Shown here: in pieces, positions 15,958 to 23,153 of the stretch
Numbering within the stretch: the stretch's first letter is position 1
How the letters are laid out: each line of letters begins with the position of its first letter
Source: RBC038 sp041390625
GTDB taxonomy: Bacteria > Chloroflexota > Dehalococcoidia > UBA2979
DNA: 64,000 nt
Assembly: GCA_041390625.1 (NCBI GenBank)
Contig: JAWKPM010000003.1
Location: 1-64,000 of the forward strand
Direction: 5' to 3'
Notes under the pieces: model-generated
Databases searched by the model: none
The model's input: only the letters and a program-made list of their open reading frames with translations
Told to the model about the DNA's origin: nothing
Translations under genes and position numbers: made by a program

Positions 15958-16673
15958 TAGAGGTCCTTTTGCCGGAAGGTCCACATCGCGGCGAACAGGG
16001 CGAGCACCGACATCATCGGAAAGAGGAGCAGGACTCGGACGCTGTCCCAGGCGCCGGTGTCGCCTCGGAAGGTGTCGGGCAGGTCGTTGAGGACCGCCGT
16101 CGTCGAGAGCCAGGTGAGGCCGAGGAACTGCAGGATCACGCCCGAGGAGACGAGGGCCAGCAGCAGCACGAGGACGGCCATGAGGACGTTGCGCATCAAC
16201 GTGGAGAGAGTGATGCCGAGGGCGGCGAGGAAGCCCAGCAACGACGCGACCATGAGGACACCCACGAGGGTGCCGCCGGCGCTGACGTCGTTCACGGCGT
16301 AGCGGGTGACGAGGTAGATGAGCGGGATAACGATGGCGAAGTAGAGGGCGAGGGTGACGCCGATGCGGGAGGCGATCTTTGCCCACAGGTATTCGGAGCG
16401 GGTCACGGACCTCGAGAGGATGGAGTCGGCGATGATGCCGCTCTCGCCGGAAACGGCGGCGGCGGTGATCACGGCGATGGCGACGCCGGACAGCGGGGCG
16501 AGCACGGCGCCGAGGTAGGCGCCGAGCGTCTCCGAGGCGAGTTCGTTCTCGCTGCTCGCGACGACGGTGAGGAAGAGCGCGGGGGCCACGAGCAGCACCA
16601 CCCAGATCCTGACGAGCCAGGATCGGGCGAGCTGCCCGAGGTCATACCGCAGGATCGCCAGAAACGCCTGCAT
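15957..16673 (-). CDS. ABC transporter permease (ABC-2 type)
   Basis: A 238-residue membrane protein with six predicted helices, for example WLVRIWVVLLVAPALFLTVVA, LAPLSGVAIAVITAAAVSG, LALYFAIVIPLIYLV, GVLMVASLLGFLAALG, VLMAVLVLLLALVSSGVIL and VRVLLLFPMMSVLALFAAMW. The stretch SGESGIIADSILSRSVTRSEYLWAK is typical of ABC-2 permeases. The ATG at 16673 (MQAFLAILRYDLGQL) was chosen over an extension that lies within the ATPase gene and is low complexity. It pairs with the ATPase encoded upstream, with which it overlaps by 32 nt. Confidence 0.9.
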   Translation of the reverse strand: MQAFLAILRYDLGQLARSWLVRIWVVLLVAPALFLTVVASSENELASETLGAYLGAVLAPLSGVAIAVITAAAVSGESGIIADSILSRSVTRSEYLWAKIASRIGVTLALYFAIVIPLIYLVTRYAVNDVSAGGTLVGVLMVASLLGFLAALGITLSTLMRNVLMAVLVLLLALVSSGVILQFLGLTWLSTTAVLNDLPDTFRGDTGAWDSVRVLLLFPMMSVLALFAAMWTFRQKDL

Positions 16674-17727
16674 CAACGGTCTCCGATTCGCTCGGGGTCT
16701 CCGATTCGCCCGGTGCTTCCGGCGCATCGCCGGGCCGGAGCTCCTGTGTCGCGGCCCACGCGGCGGCGCGGAGGAAGCCGCGGGTGCGGTCCTCCTCGAG
16801 GCGGCGCAGGAAGGCTTCTTCGATCTCGTCGGCTCCGGTACGGATGTGCAGGAGCTCGACCCCGGTGCGGTCCACGAGGCCGAGGACACGCTGGACGTAG
16901 TTCGGAAGGGGCTCCGCGCCGAGGAAGGTGATGCGGAACTCGGAGCCGAGGCGCTCCCACGCGAGCGAGCCGATCTCGTCGAGGGTGTGCACCTGCTGCT
17001 CGAAGGCGGTGGTGTTGCCCTCGATCTCGACGGAGACGGTGCCGTGACGGGCGAGGCGCCGCATCTCGGTCATCGGGCCGGTGTAGATCATGCGGCCGGC
17101 GGAGATGATGCCGACGTCGGTACAGACGCGCTCGACGTCGCCGAGGATGTGCGTGGCGATGATGATCGTGCGGTCGCGGCCGGAGAGCTCGCGAATGAGC
17201 TCGATGGTCTGCTTGCGGCCAGAGGGGTCGAGGCCCGACGTGGGCTCGTCGAGGATGAGGAGCTCGGGGTCGTTCATGAGCGACGCGGCAATGCCGAGGC
17301 GCGTGAGCATGCCGGTGGAGAAGCCCTCGATGCGCTGGGAGGCGGCGCCGGTGAGGTCGACGGCCTGCAGGAGGCGGGCGAGCTGGACCTTCGCGCGGTC
17401 GGCGGGCAGGCCGGAGATGGCGCCCACGAACTCGAGGTACTGAATCGGCGTGAGGTTGCGCGGGAACTTCGGGTTGGTCGGGAGGAAGCCGATGCGGCGT
17501 CGAAGGTCGGCGCGCTCGGCGGACATGGGCTCGCCGAGGACGCTCGCGGTGCCGGCGGTGGCCTTCTGGAGGCCGAGGAGGATGCGGAACGTCGTGGACT
17601 TGCCGGCGCCGTTGGGCCCGACGAGGCCGAAGACCATGCCCTTCTCGACGTTGAGCGTCAGCGCGTTCAACGCGATATAGCGGTTGTCGTAGATCTTCGT
17701 CAGGTCGTTCGTCTCGACGACGAGCAT
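16642..17727 (-). CDS. ABC transporter ATP-binding protein
   Basis: A 361-residue ABC ATPase. It shows Walker A GPNGAGKST, the signature as FSTGMLTRLGIAASL (an F-S-T-G-M variant of LSGGQ), Walker B LLILDEPTSGLD and the H-switch ATHILGDVERVC. The long C-terminal domain of about 130 residues ends in an acidic Pro/Ser/Glu tail. It resembles the CcmA/NatA-type exporters that partner ABC-2 permeases; the substrate is unknown. A strong GGAGG lies seven nt before the ATG. A -10-like TAGAAT (rev, 17791-17796) would give a 60-nt leader. The gene is divergent from the GlnR-like regulator. Confidence 0.92.
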   Translation of the reverse strand: MLVVETNDLTKIYDNRYIALNALTLNVEKGMVFGLVGPNGAGKSTTFRILLGLQKATAGTASVLGEPMSAERADLRRRIGFLPTNPKFPRNLTPIQYLEFVGAISGLPADRAKVQLARLLQAVDLTGAASQRIEGFSTGMLTRLGIAASLMNDPELLILDEPTSGLDPSGRKQTIELIRELSGRDRTIIIATHILGDVERVCTDVGIISAGRMIYTGPMTEMRRLARHGTVSVEIEGNTTAFEQQVHTLDEIGSLAWERLGSEFRITFLGAEPLPNYVQRVLGLVDRTGVELLHIRTGADEIEEAFLRRLEEDRTRGFLRAAAWAATQELRPGDAPEAPGESETPSESETVDAGVSGDPAV

Positions 17728-17890
17728 GGAAGCGCCTCCCGGCATCCGTGCGCTCGGCGGACACGCGCCCGCCCGGCGTCGCGGACGGCGATTCTATCAA
17801 TGGCCGGTCGCCGGACGATAGGGGCGAGCGCACACTGCAATCCACGTTCCACGGAGGCGCCCGGCGCCGGTCATGCGTAGAATCGGGTTC

Positions 17891-18586
17891 GTGAACGTCC
17901 TGTTGATCAGCGAGCATCCGGCCCACGTGGCCACCGTCGAGGCCGCGCTACGCCTCGACGGGCGCGTGGTGCGGGCGGAGCCGACGGTCGAGCGCGCGCT
18001 CGTGCTGGCGCGCGACTGGCGGCCGGTGCTGATCCTCGTGGACCTCGACATCGGGCTGACGGCCGGCGGGCTGGCCGCCTTCCTGCGTGATCCGTTCGTG
18101 CGGGACGGCGTCGGGGTGATCGCCCTGGCGCATCGGGACCAGCTCGCGCTGGTGGGGCCGGGTGTGGCGGTGGACGACGTGCTGGTCACGCCCATCGATG
18201 ACGTCGAGCTGCGGCTGCGCGTGGGTCGTGCGCTGTACGACCGCAGCGGCGGGTCAGACGGATCGGTGCTGCGATTCGGGTCGCTCGTCATCGACCTCGA
18301 GCGGTACACGGTGACGGTGGACGACGAGGTGGTGGACCTCACGTACAAGGAGTACGAGCTGCTGCGGTTCCTGGCGTCGAACCCGGGCAAGCCGTTCACG
18401 CGCGAGGCGCTGCTCAACCGGGTGTGGGGCTACGACTACTACGGCGGCTCGCGCACGGTCGACGTCCACATTCGTCGCATCCGCTCGAAGATCGAGCGGC
18501 ACGAGACGCACATCGACACCGTGCGGAACGTGGGCTATCGATTCATCGACCGCGCGCGACGGGGCGCCGCCGAGACCGTGGACTAG
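17891..18586 (+). CDS. OmpR-type regulator with degenerate receiver, GlnR-like
   Basis: About 231 residues: an N-terminal receiver-like domain (1-115) and a C-terminal OmpR/PhoB winged helix (LVIDLERYTVTVDDEVVDLTYKEYELLRFL...VWGYDYYGG.RTVDVHIRRIRSKIE). The receiver keeps an Asp near the phosphosite (VDLDIG) but lacks the N-terminal acidic pair (ISEHP), the switch Thr and the Lys of KP (TPID). Orphan GlnR of Actinobacteria has the same loss and is phosphorylation-independent. Its neighbours are amtB, glnB and glnA, which carry GlnR-type boxes. TAGAAT ends 7 nt before the GTG chosen, so the mRNA is probably leaderless; an ATG at 17873 is an alternative. Confidence 0.85.
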   Translation: MNVLLISEHPAHVATVEAALRLDGRVVRAEPTVERALVLARDWRPVLILVDLDIGLTAGGLAAFLRDPFVRDGVGVIALAHRDQLALVGPGVAVDDVLVTPIDDVELRLRVGRALYDRSGGSDGSVLRFGSLVIDLERYTVTVDDEVVDLTYKEYELLRFLASNPGKPFTREALLNRVWGYDYYGGSRTVDVHIRRIRSKIERHETHIDTVRNVGYRFIDRARRGAAETVD

Positions 18587-18593
18587 CGAGCGG

Positions 18594-18947
18594 CTAGTTC
18601 ATGCTCCGGGGCAGCGATCGCGGGGCGTTCGGCTCGGCGAGCCGGTAGCCGACACGCTGGATCGTCGCGATGTGCTCCCCGGCGGTGCCGAGGCGGGAAC
18701 GGAGCCTCGACACCAGGACGGCGAGTCGCCGCCGGGCATTGGCAGGGTGTTCGCGCCAGAGGGTGTCTGCCAGGCGGTCGTAGGAGACGACACCGCCGCG
18801 AGCGCGGCACATCTCGAAGAGCAGCTGGTACTCCATGTAGGTGAGGGCAACCGGCTGGTCGTCGACGAAGACCTCGTATTGCTCGGCATCGATGAGCAGG
18901 CGTCCGACGCGAACCGGCCACGTCTGAGGCGTGGGTTGCGCGTTCAT
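18594..18947 (-). CDS. Stand-alone OmpR-type winged-helix DNA-binding protein
   Basis: A 117-residue protein consisting almost entirely of a Trans_reg_C winged helix: GRLLIDAEQYEVFVDDQPVALTYMEYQLLFEMCRARGGVVSYDRLADTLW and then RRRLAVLVSRLRSRLGTAGEHIATIQRVGYRLAEP. No receiver domain is present. It converges on the GlnR-like gene, ending 7 nt from it, and lies downstream of amtB-glnB. It could compete at the same half-sites or regulate the locus; this is inferred from the domain only. Confidence 0.85.
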   Translation of the reverse strand: MNAQPTPQTWPVRVGRLLIDAEQYEVFVDDQPVALTYMEYQLLFEMCRARGGVVSYDRLADTLWREHPANARRRLAVLVSRLRSRLGTAGEHIATIQRVGYRLAEPNAPRSLPRSMN

Positions 18948-18984
18948 CGTCGCTTGCTCCTTCCGAGGCGGTGACTGAGCGGTG

Positions 18985-19015
18985 GAGCGGGCGGGCCCCC
19001 ACGGCCCGCCCGCTC
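18985..19015 (-). terminator. GC hairpin after glnB
   Basis: A 13-bp stem (GAGCGGGCGGGCC pairing with GGCCCGCCCGCTC) around the loop CCCAC lies between glnB and the winged-helix gene. No clear T tract follows on either strand, so it may only attenuate or protect the amtB-glnB message. Confidence 0.5.
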
Positions 19016-19032
19016 GCTTGCCTATCGCTTGC

Positions 19033-19371
19033 CTACAGTGCGCCTTCGCCCGATTCGCCGGTTCGGATGCGCACGGCGCGGTCCACCGGGGAGACGAAGA
19101 TCTTGCCGTCGCCGACCTCGCCGGTGCGGGCGGCCTCGACGATGCGGGTGATGACGTCGTCCACTTCCTCGTCGCGGACGACGAGCTCGATCTTGACCTT
19201 CGTCAGGTACTCGACGGCGAAGCTGCGGCCGCGCCACTGCTCGGTCACGCCGCGCTGGACGCCGTGCCCCCTCACCTCGGTCAGGGTCATGCCTGCGTGG
19301 GTGAGATCCTCGAGCGCTGCCTTGACGACGGACAGCTTCTCCGGACGGATGATTGCTTCGACTCGTTGCAT
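19033..19371 (-). CDS. glnK: P-II nitrogen regulatory protein (GlnB/GlnK)
   Basis: A 112-residue P-II signal protein that senses ATP/ADP and 2-oxoglutarate. The family pattern is complete: MQRVEAIIRPEKLSVVKAAL, T-loop region (GVTEQWRGRSFAVEYLTKVKIELVV) and the C signature TGEVGDGKIFVSPVDRAVRIRTGE. Residue 51, the Tyr that is uridylylated or adenylylated in many P-II proteins, is Phe here, so that modification should not occur. Its coupling to amtB, 26 nt upstream in the same operon, makes it the GlnK type, which blocks the ammonium channel when nitrogen is plentiful. Confidence 0.95.
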   Translation of the reverse strand: MQRVEAIIRPEKLSVVKAALEDLTHAGMTLTEVRGHGVQRGVTEQWRGRSFAVEYLTKVKIELVVRDEEVDDVITRIVEAARTGEVGDGKIFVSPVDRAVRIRTGESGEGAL

Positions 19372-19396
19372 CGGTATCCCTCCTCGTCCCGACTGG

Positions 19397-20899
19397 CTAC
19401 GACTGCTCGCTGGCGGGGCGAGTCTGGGTCATGGGCTGGCTGCCGGGCATCGGTGCGGCGGCACCGCTGCCGGAGAGCGCGAGCCCGCCGTGGATGCCGA
19501 ACGGGTCGCGACCGCCCGTGAACTCGGGGTAGGCCTCCATGCCGTGCTCGCCGACGTCCAGACCGCTCTCCTCCTCGGCAGCCGAGACTCGGAGGCCGAC
19601 GGTCATCTTGATGACGGTGAAGATCAGACCGGCCGTGACGAGCGTCCAGGCGCCGACGGCGATGACGCCGAGTGCCTGGATGATGAGCATGTTGGCGCCG
19701 CCGCCGACGAGCAGGCCGTAGCTCGAGGTCTCAACGCCGTAGGCGTCGGCCATGAAGCCCTGGGTGGTGAAGAGGCCGACCGCGAGGGTGCCCCAGACGC
19801 CATTCATGAGGTGGACCGGCACCGCGCCGACCGGGTCGTCGATGTGCAGGCTGTCGAGCAGGTCGACACCGAAGACGATGATGACGCCGGCGACGAGGCC
19901 GATGACGATGGCCGCCCACGGCTCGACGGTGGCACAGCCGGCGGTGATGCCGACGAGGCCGCCGAGGACGCCGTTCAGGGTGAGGCTGAAGTCGGACTTG
20001 CCGGCCTTCATCCAGCTGATACCCATGGCAGCGACGCCACCGGCGCCTGCCGCGAGGGTGGTGGTGACGGCGACGCGCGCCGCGATGGCGGCAAACCCGC
20101 CGCTGAGGCCCAGCGTGGAGCCCGGGTTGAACCCGTACCAGCCGATCCAGAGGATGAGGACGCCGAGGAAGCCCAGCGGCATCGAGTGACCGGGGATCGG
20201 GCGCACGCTGCCGTCAGCGGCGTACTTGCCAATGCGGGGACCGACCATGATGGCGCCGACGAGCGCCGCCCAGCCGCCGACCGAGTGGACGACCGTGGAG
20301 CCGGCGAAGTCGACGAAGCCGTTGTCGCCAATGGGGTCGTCGGTGAAGGCCGTCAGCCAGCCAGCACCGTCCCAGACCCAGTGCGTGACGATTGGGTAGA
20401 CGACACCGGTGATCGCGACGGTGTAGATGAGGTAGGCGCCGAATTTGGTGCGCTCGGCCATGGCGCCGGACACGATCGTGGCCGCGGTGGCCGCGAAGGC
20501 GAACTGGAAGAACCAGCTCGGGTAGTCCGTGAAGTTGGTGAGGAAGAAGTTCCCGTTACCGAAGAACCCGCCCGCACCGTCGCCGCTCACGCCGTACGCG
20601 AGTGCCCAGCCGAACGCGAAGTAGATGAGAGATCCCAGGAGGACGTCCAGGGAGTTCTTCATCAGGATGTTGACGACGTTCTTCGAGCGAACGAAGCCCG
20701 ACTCGACGAGGCCGAATCCGGCCTGCATGAGCATGACGAGCGTGGCGGCGATGAGCAGCCACGCCGTATCGATGGCGGTGGCGAGGTCGGCGATCGACTC
20801 CTCCACCTCCTGAGCGCCTACCATGGCAGTACTGCCTAGCAGCGCCACGGCAAATCCGGCGCTGACGCCCCCCAGCGCCAGCAACATTCGACGTCGCAC
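19397..20899 (-). CDS. amtB: Ammonium transporter AmtB
   Basis: A 500-residue Amt/MEP/Rh channel. A signal-like first helix (LLALGGVSAGFAVALLGSTAMVGAQ) is followed by eleven membrane segments; typical blocks are LVMLMQAGFGLVESGFVRSKNVVNILMKN, FDFAGSTVVHSVGGWAALVGA and GFLGVLILWIGWYGFNPGS. The His pair of the pore is in VHSVGG and VHLMNG. A 90-residue C-terminal cytoplasmic tail (VSAAEEESGLDVGEHGMEAY) can contact P-II. I chose the GTG at 20899, which has GGAGG eight nt upstream. It is transcribed divergently from glnA and heads the amtB-glnK operon. Confidence 0.95.
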   Translation of the reverse strand: MRRRMLLALGGVSAGFAVALLGSTAMVGAQEVEESIADLATAIDTAWLLIAATLVMLMQAGFGLVESGFVRSKNVVNILMKNSLDVLLGSLIYFAFGWALAYGVSGDGAGGFFGNGNFFLTNFTDYPSWFFQFAFAATAATIVSGAMAERTKFGAYLIYTVAITGVVYPIVTHWVWDGAGWLTAFTDDPIGDNGFVDFAGSTVVHSVGGWAALVGAIMVGPRIGKYAADGSVRPIPGHSMPLGFLGVLILWIGWYGFNPGSTLGLSGGFAAIAARVAVTTTLAAGAGGVAAMGISWMKAGKSDFSLTLNGVLGGLVGITAGCATVEPWAAIVIGLVAGVIIVFGVDLLDSLHIDDPVGAVPVHLMNGVWGTLAVGLFTTQGFMADAYGVETSSYGLLVGGGANMLIIQALGVIAVGAWTLVTAGLIFTVIKMTVGLRVSAAEEESGLDVGEHGMEAYPEFTGGRDPFGIHGGLALSGSGAAAPMPGSQPMTQTRPASEQS

Positions 20900-20934
20900 T
20901 TTCGTACCCTCCTTCAACAGGCTTGTTGCGGGGC

Positions 20935-20966
20935 AGGCTACGGAGGCGCGGTTTCGTTGCCGTGTC
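20935..20966 (-). promoter_or_regulatory. amtB promoter with GlnR-type box
   Basis: Read on the minus strand, half-sites GACAC (20962-20966) and GAAAC (20951-20955) are separated by 6 nt, and GAAAC ends exactly 10 nt before a TAGCCT -10 box (20935-20940). A -35 hexamer is lacking, as expected of an activator-dependent promoter. The spacing equals that at both glnA genes. Confidence 0.65.
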
Positions 20967-21005
20967 CTCTCCGTGAAGGTCTTGTGTCCGTAATCTTGCT
21001 CGGGT

Positions 21006-21032
21006 GTTTCGTCGAGGTTTCCCGGTAGTTGC
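21006..21032 (-). promoter_or_regulatory. Upstream GlnR-type half-site array
   Basis: On the plus strand the half-sites GTTTC (21006), GTTTC (21017) and GTTGC (21028) recur every 11 bp; on the minus strand they read GCAAC, GAAAC, GAAAC. The array lies between amtB and glnA, about 70 bp upstream of the amtB -10, and could serve either gene. Confidence 0.5.
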
Positions 21033-21084
21033 GGGACAGCGGCGGTCGAGCGTGGCGTGTGATATGAAGACGAGCGCCCGCGGC

Positions 21085-21138
21085 GAAACATGTCCGTAAC
21101 CAACGGGTAACCCGACCGAAACGGGCCGCCGGTAGCGT
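21085..21138 (+). promoter_or_regulatory. glnA promoter with double GlnR-type box
   Basis: Four half-sites on an exact 11-bp period: GAAAC (21085), GTAAC (21096), GTAAC (21107) and GAAAC (21118). The last two form a textbook GTAAC-N6-GAAAC GlnR box. It ends 10 nt before the -10-like TAGCGT (21133-21138). The resulting leader to the glnA GTG is about 100 nt. Confidence 0.7.
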
Positions 21139-21244
21139 TGCCGGCGATCAGGGCGCGTGCCCGCATGCCATAAGGGGCGGCACGCGCGATGCAGTACCAG
21201 GTGCGGGGGCCGAGATCACGGCGGCCCGATGAGAGGGGAAAGTC

Positions 21245-22657
21245 GTGACGCTCCAGGAGTTGCTGACGCTGGCGCAGTCGAACGGGATTCGCCGGATCGA
21301 CTTGAAGCTGACGGACCTGCCCGGCCGGTGGCAGCATTTCACCATCCCGGTGAGCCGCCTGACGGAGGGACTGGTCCGAGACGGCAACGGCTTCGACGGG
21401 TCCAGCCTCCGCGGCTTCCAGCAGATCCAGGAATCGGACATGCTGGCGATGCTGGACATCGACACGGCGGTGATCGACCCGATCCCGGGCGCACCGACGA
21501 TCAGCATCATCTGCAACGTGGAGGACCCGCTCAGCCGACAGCGCTACTCGCGCGACCCGCGCAACGTCGCGCGGAAGGCGGAGGAGTACCTCAAGACCAC
21601 GGGCATCGCCGACACGGCGTACTTCGGGCCCGAGCTCGAGTTCTTCATCTTCGACGACGTGCGCTACCAGCAGGGTCAGCACACGGCGTTCTACTACGTC
21701 GACTCGGTGGAGGCGGCGTGGAACTCGGGTGCGGACGAGGGTCCGAACCTGGGCCACAAGATCCCGGGCAAGGAGGGCTACTCGCCCGTGCCGCCGTACG
21801 ACACGACGGCGGACCTGCGCTGGACGATCGTCGAGACGATGAACCAGGTGGGCATCGAGACGTTCGTCGACCACCATGAGGTGGCGACCGGCGGTCAGCA
21901 GGAGATCGGCATCACGCACGACACGCTGACGAAGCAGGCCGACCGGGCGATGTGGTACAAGTACATCGTTCGTAATGTGACGCGGCAGCACGGCGCCGTG
22001 GCGACCTTCATGCCGAAGCCGATCTACGGCGACAACGGCTCCGGCATGCACACGCACCAGTCCCTCTGGAAGGACGGCCAGCCGCTCTTCTACGACAGCA
22101 ACGGCTACGCGGGGCTGTCGCAGATCGCGCGCTGGTACGTGGGCGGCCTGCTGAAGCACGCGCCCACGGTGCTGTCGTTCGCGGCGCCCTCGACGAACTC
22201 CTACAAGCGGCTGGTGCCGGGCTACGAGGCGCCGGTGAACTTGGCGTATTCGGCGCGAAACCGCTCGGCGGCCGTGCGCATCCCGACGTACGAGACTTCG
22301 CCGAACGCGAAGCGCATCGAGTTCCGCCCGCCGGACGCGACGAGCAACCCGTACCTGGCGTTCTCCGCGATGCTCATGGCGGGCATCGACGGCATCCAGC
22401 AGCAGATCGACCCGGGCGACCCGCTGGACCGCAACATCTACGAGCTGAGCGCGGAGGAGGCGGCCGGCGTGCCGACGGTGCCGGGCTCGCTCGATGCGGC
22501 GCTCGACGCGCTGGAGGCGGACCACGACTTCCTGCTGCAGGGCGGCGTGTTCACGCAGGACCTGCTGGACGCGTGGCTGGACATCAAGCGCGAGGAGGCG
22601 GCGCAGCTCCGCCTGCGGCCGACGCCGTACGAGTACGAGATGTACTTCAGCGGCTAG
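21245..22657 (+). CDS. glnA: Glutamine synthetase type I (beta-like)
   Basis: A 470-residue GSI enzyme that makes glutamine from glutamate, ammonia and ATP as a dodecamer. Landmarks are FDGSSLRGFQQIQESDM, the metal site FGPELEFFIFD, VDHHEVATGGQQEIGI, FMPKPIYGDNGSGMHTHQSLW, the ATP-site SFAAPSTNSYKRLVPGYEAPV and EFRPPDATSNPYLAFSAMLMAG. The length, the extra VEAAWNSG region and the adenylylation motif NIYELSAEE (Tyr399) mark it as the GSI-beta type. No adenylyltransferase gene is in the window. The start is GTG with GAGGGGAAA upstream. It is divergent from amtB and preceded by GlnR-type boxes. Confidence 0.96.
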   Translation: MTLQELLTLAQSNGIRRIDLKLTDLPGRWQHFTIPVSRLTEGLVRDGNGFDGSSLRGFQQIQESDMLAMLDIDTAVIDPIPGAPTISIICNVEDPLSRQRYSRDPRNVARKAEEYLKTTGIADTAYFGPELEFFIFDDVRYQQGQHTAFYYVDSVEAAWNSGADEGPNLGHKIPGKEGYSPVPPYDTTADLRWTIVETMNQVGIETFVDHHEVATGGQQEIGITHDTLTKQADRAMWYKYIVRNVTRQHGAVATFMPKPIYGDNGSGMHTHQSLWKDGQPLFYDSNGYAGLSQIARWYVGGLLKHAPTVLSFAAPSTNSYKRLVPGYEAPVNLAYSARNRSAAVRIPTYETSPNAKRIEFRPPDATSNPYLAFSAMLMAGIDGIQQQIDPGDPLDRNIYELSAEEAAGVPTVPGSLDAALDALEADHDFLLQGGVFTQDLLDAWLDIKREEAAQLRLRPTPYEYEMYFSG

Positions 22658-22682
22658 TTCGCAGACTCGGTTCGAACGAAGG

Positions 22683-22709
22683 AAGAGCCCCGGCGACGCC
22701 GGGGCTCTT
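22683..22709 (+). terminator. glnA terminator
   Basis: A perfect 12-bp stem (AAGAGCCCCGGC pairing with GCCGGGGCTCTT) with a GAC loop begins 26 nt after the glnA stop and is followed by CTGTGTCT. The stem itself supplies part of the U-rich 3' side. Confidence 0.85.
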
Positions 22710-22757
22710 CTGTGTCTGCCGTCGCCGCCTCGAAAACCTCACGTTCTCCTCATCTTG

Positions 22758-22774
22758 TGACGCAACATGCGTCA
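22758..22774. promoter_or_regulatory. Operator-like palindrome TGACGC-N5-GCGTCA
   Basis: A perfect 6-bp inverted repeat with a 5-nt spacer lies 50 nt before the start of the next gene, in the expected promoter region. It differs from the GlnR boxes, so another regulator is likely. Confidence 0.4.
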
Positions 22775-22823
22775 TAGCCTCCGGCTGTCCATGGTGAGAC
22801 AGCAGTGCAGGAGGTATCGAGAC

Positions 22824-23144
22824 GTGCTGGTGCAGGTGGTGATGTTCAATCTGAAGGACTTCAGCGACGCTGATTTCCGGGCGACGTGCGAGCGCGACCT
22901 GGCACAGCCCGTGGCCGCCATGCCCGGACTGGTGAGCAAGACGTGGCTGGCGAACACGGACGCGAACACGTACTCGGGGATCTACGTGTGGCAAGATGCG
23001 GCTGCGATGGCGGCTTACACGCAGACGGACTTCTTCCAGGCGTTCGCGAACGACCCTCGGATCGTGAACGTCTCGTCCCACTCCTTCGAGGTCATGGAGG
23101 CACCGTCCCGCGTGACGAACGGCCTCGCGCTCGTGGCGGCCTAG
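22824..23144 (+). CDS. Dimeric alpha/beta-barrel protein (YdhR/monooxygenase-like)
   Basis: A 106-residue protein with the ferredoxin-like dimeric barrel pattern: MFNLKDFSDADFRATCERDLAQPVAAMPGLVSKTWLANTDANTYSGIYVWQDAAAMAAYTQTDFFQAF. This order of strand, helix, PGL-x-x-K-x-W and Y-x-G-x-Y-x-W matches YdhR-like putative monooxygenases and antibiotic-biosynthesis monooxygenase relatives. Catalysis is not established. The GTG at 22824 has GGAGG nine nt upstream; an in-frame ATG at 22767 overlaps the palindrome. The ATPase gene starts 9 nt downstream, so they form an operon. Confidence 0.8.
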   Translation: MLVQVVMFNLKDFSDADFRATCERDLAQPVAAMPGLVSKTWLANTDANTYSGIYVWQDAAAMAAYTQTDFFQAFANDPRIVNVSSHSFEVMEAPSRVTNGLALVAA

Positions 23145-23153
23145 GAGGCAACG

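Noticed and set aside
19397..22525. A 1042-codon open frame on the minus strand spanning amtB and all of glnA
   Set aside because: The part opposite glnA is Arg/His/Val-rich antisense sequence; only the segment up to 20899 has AmtB sequence and a Shine-Dalgarno.
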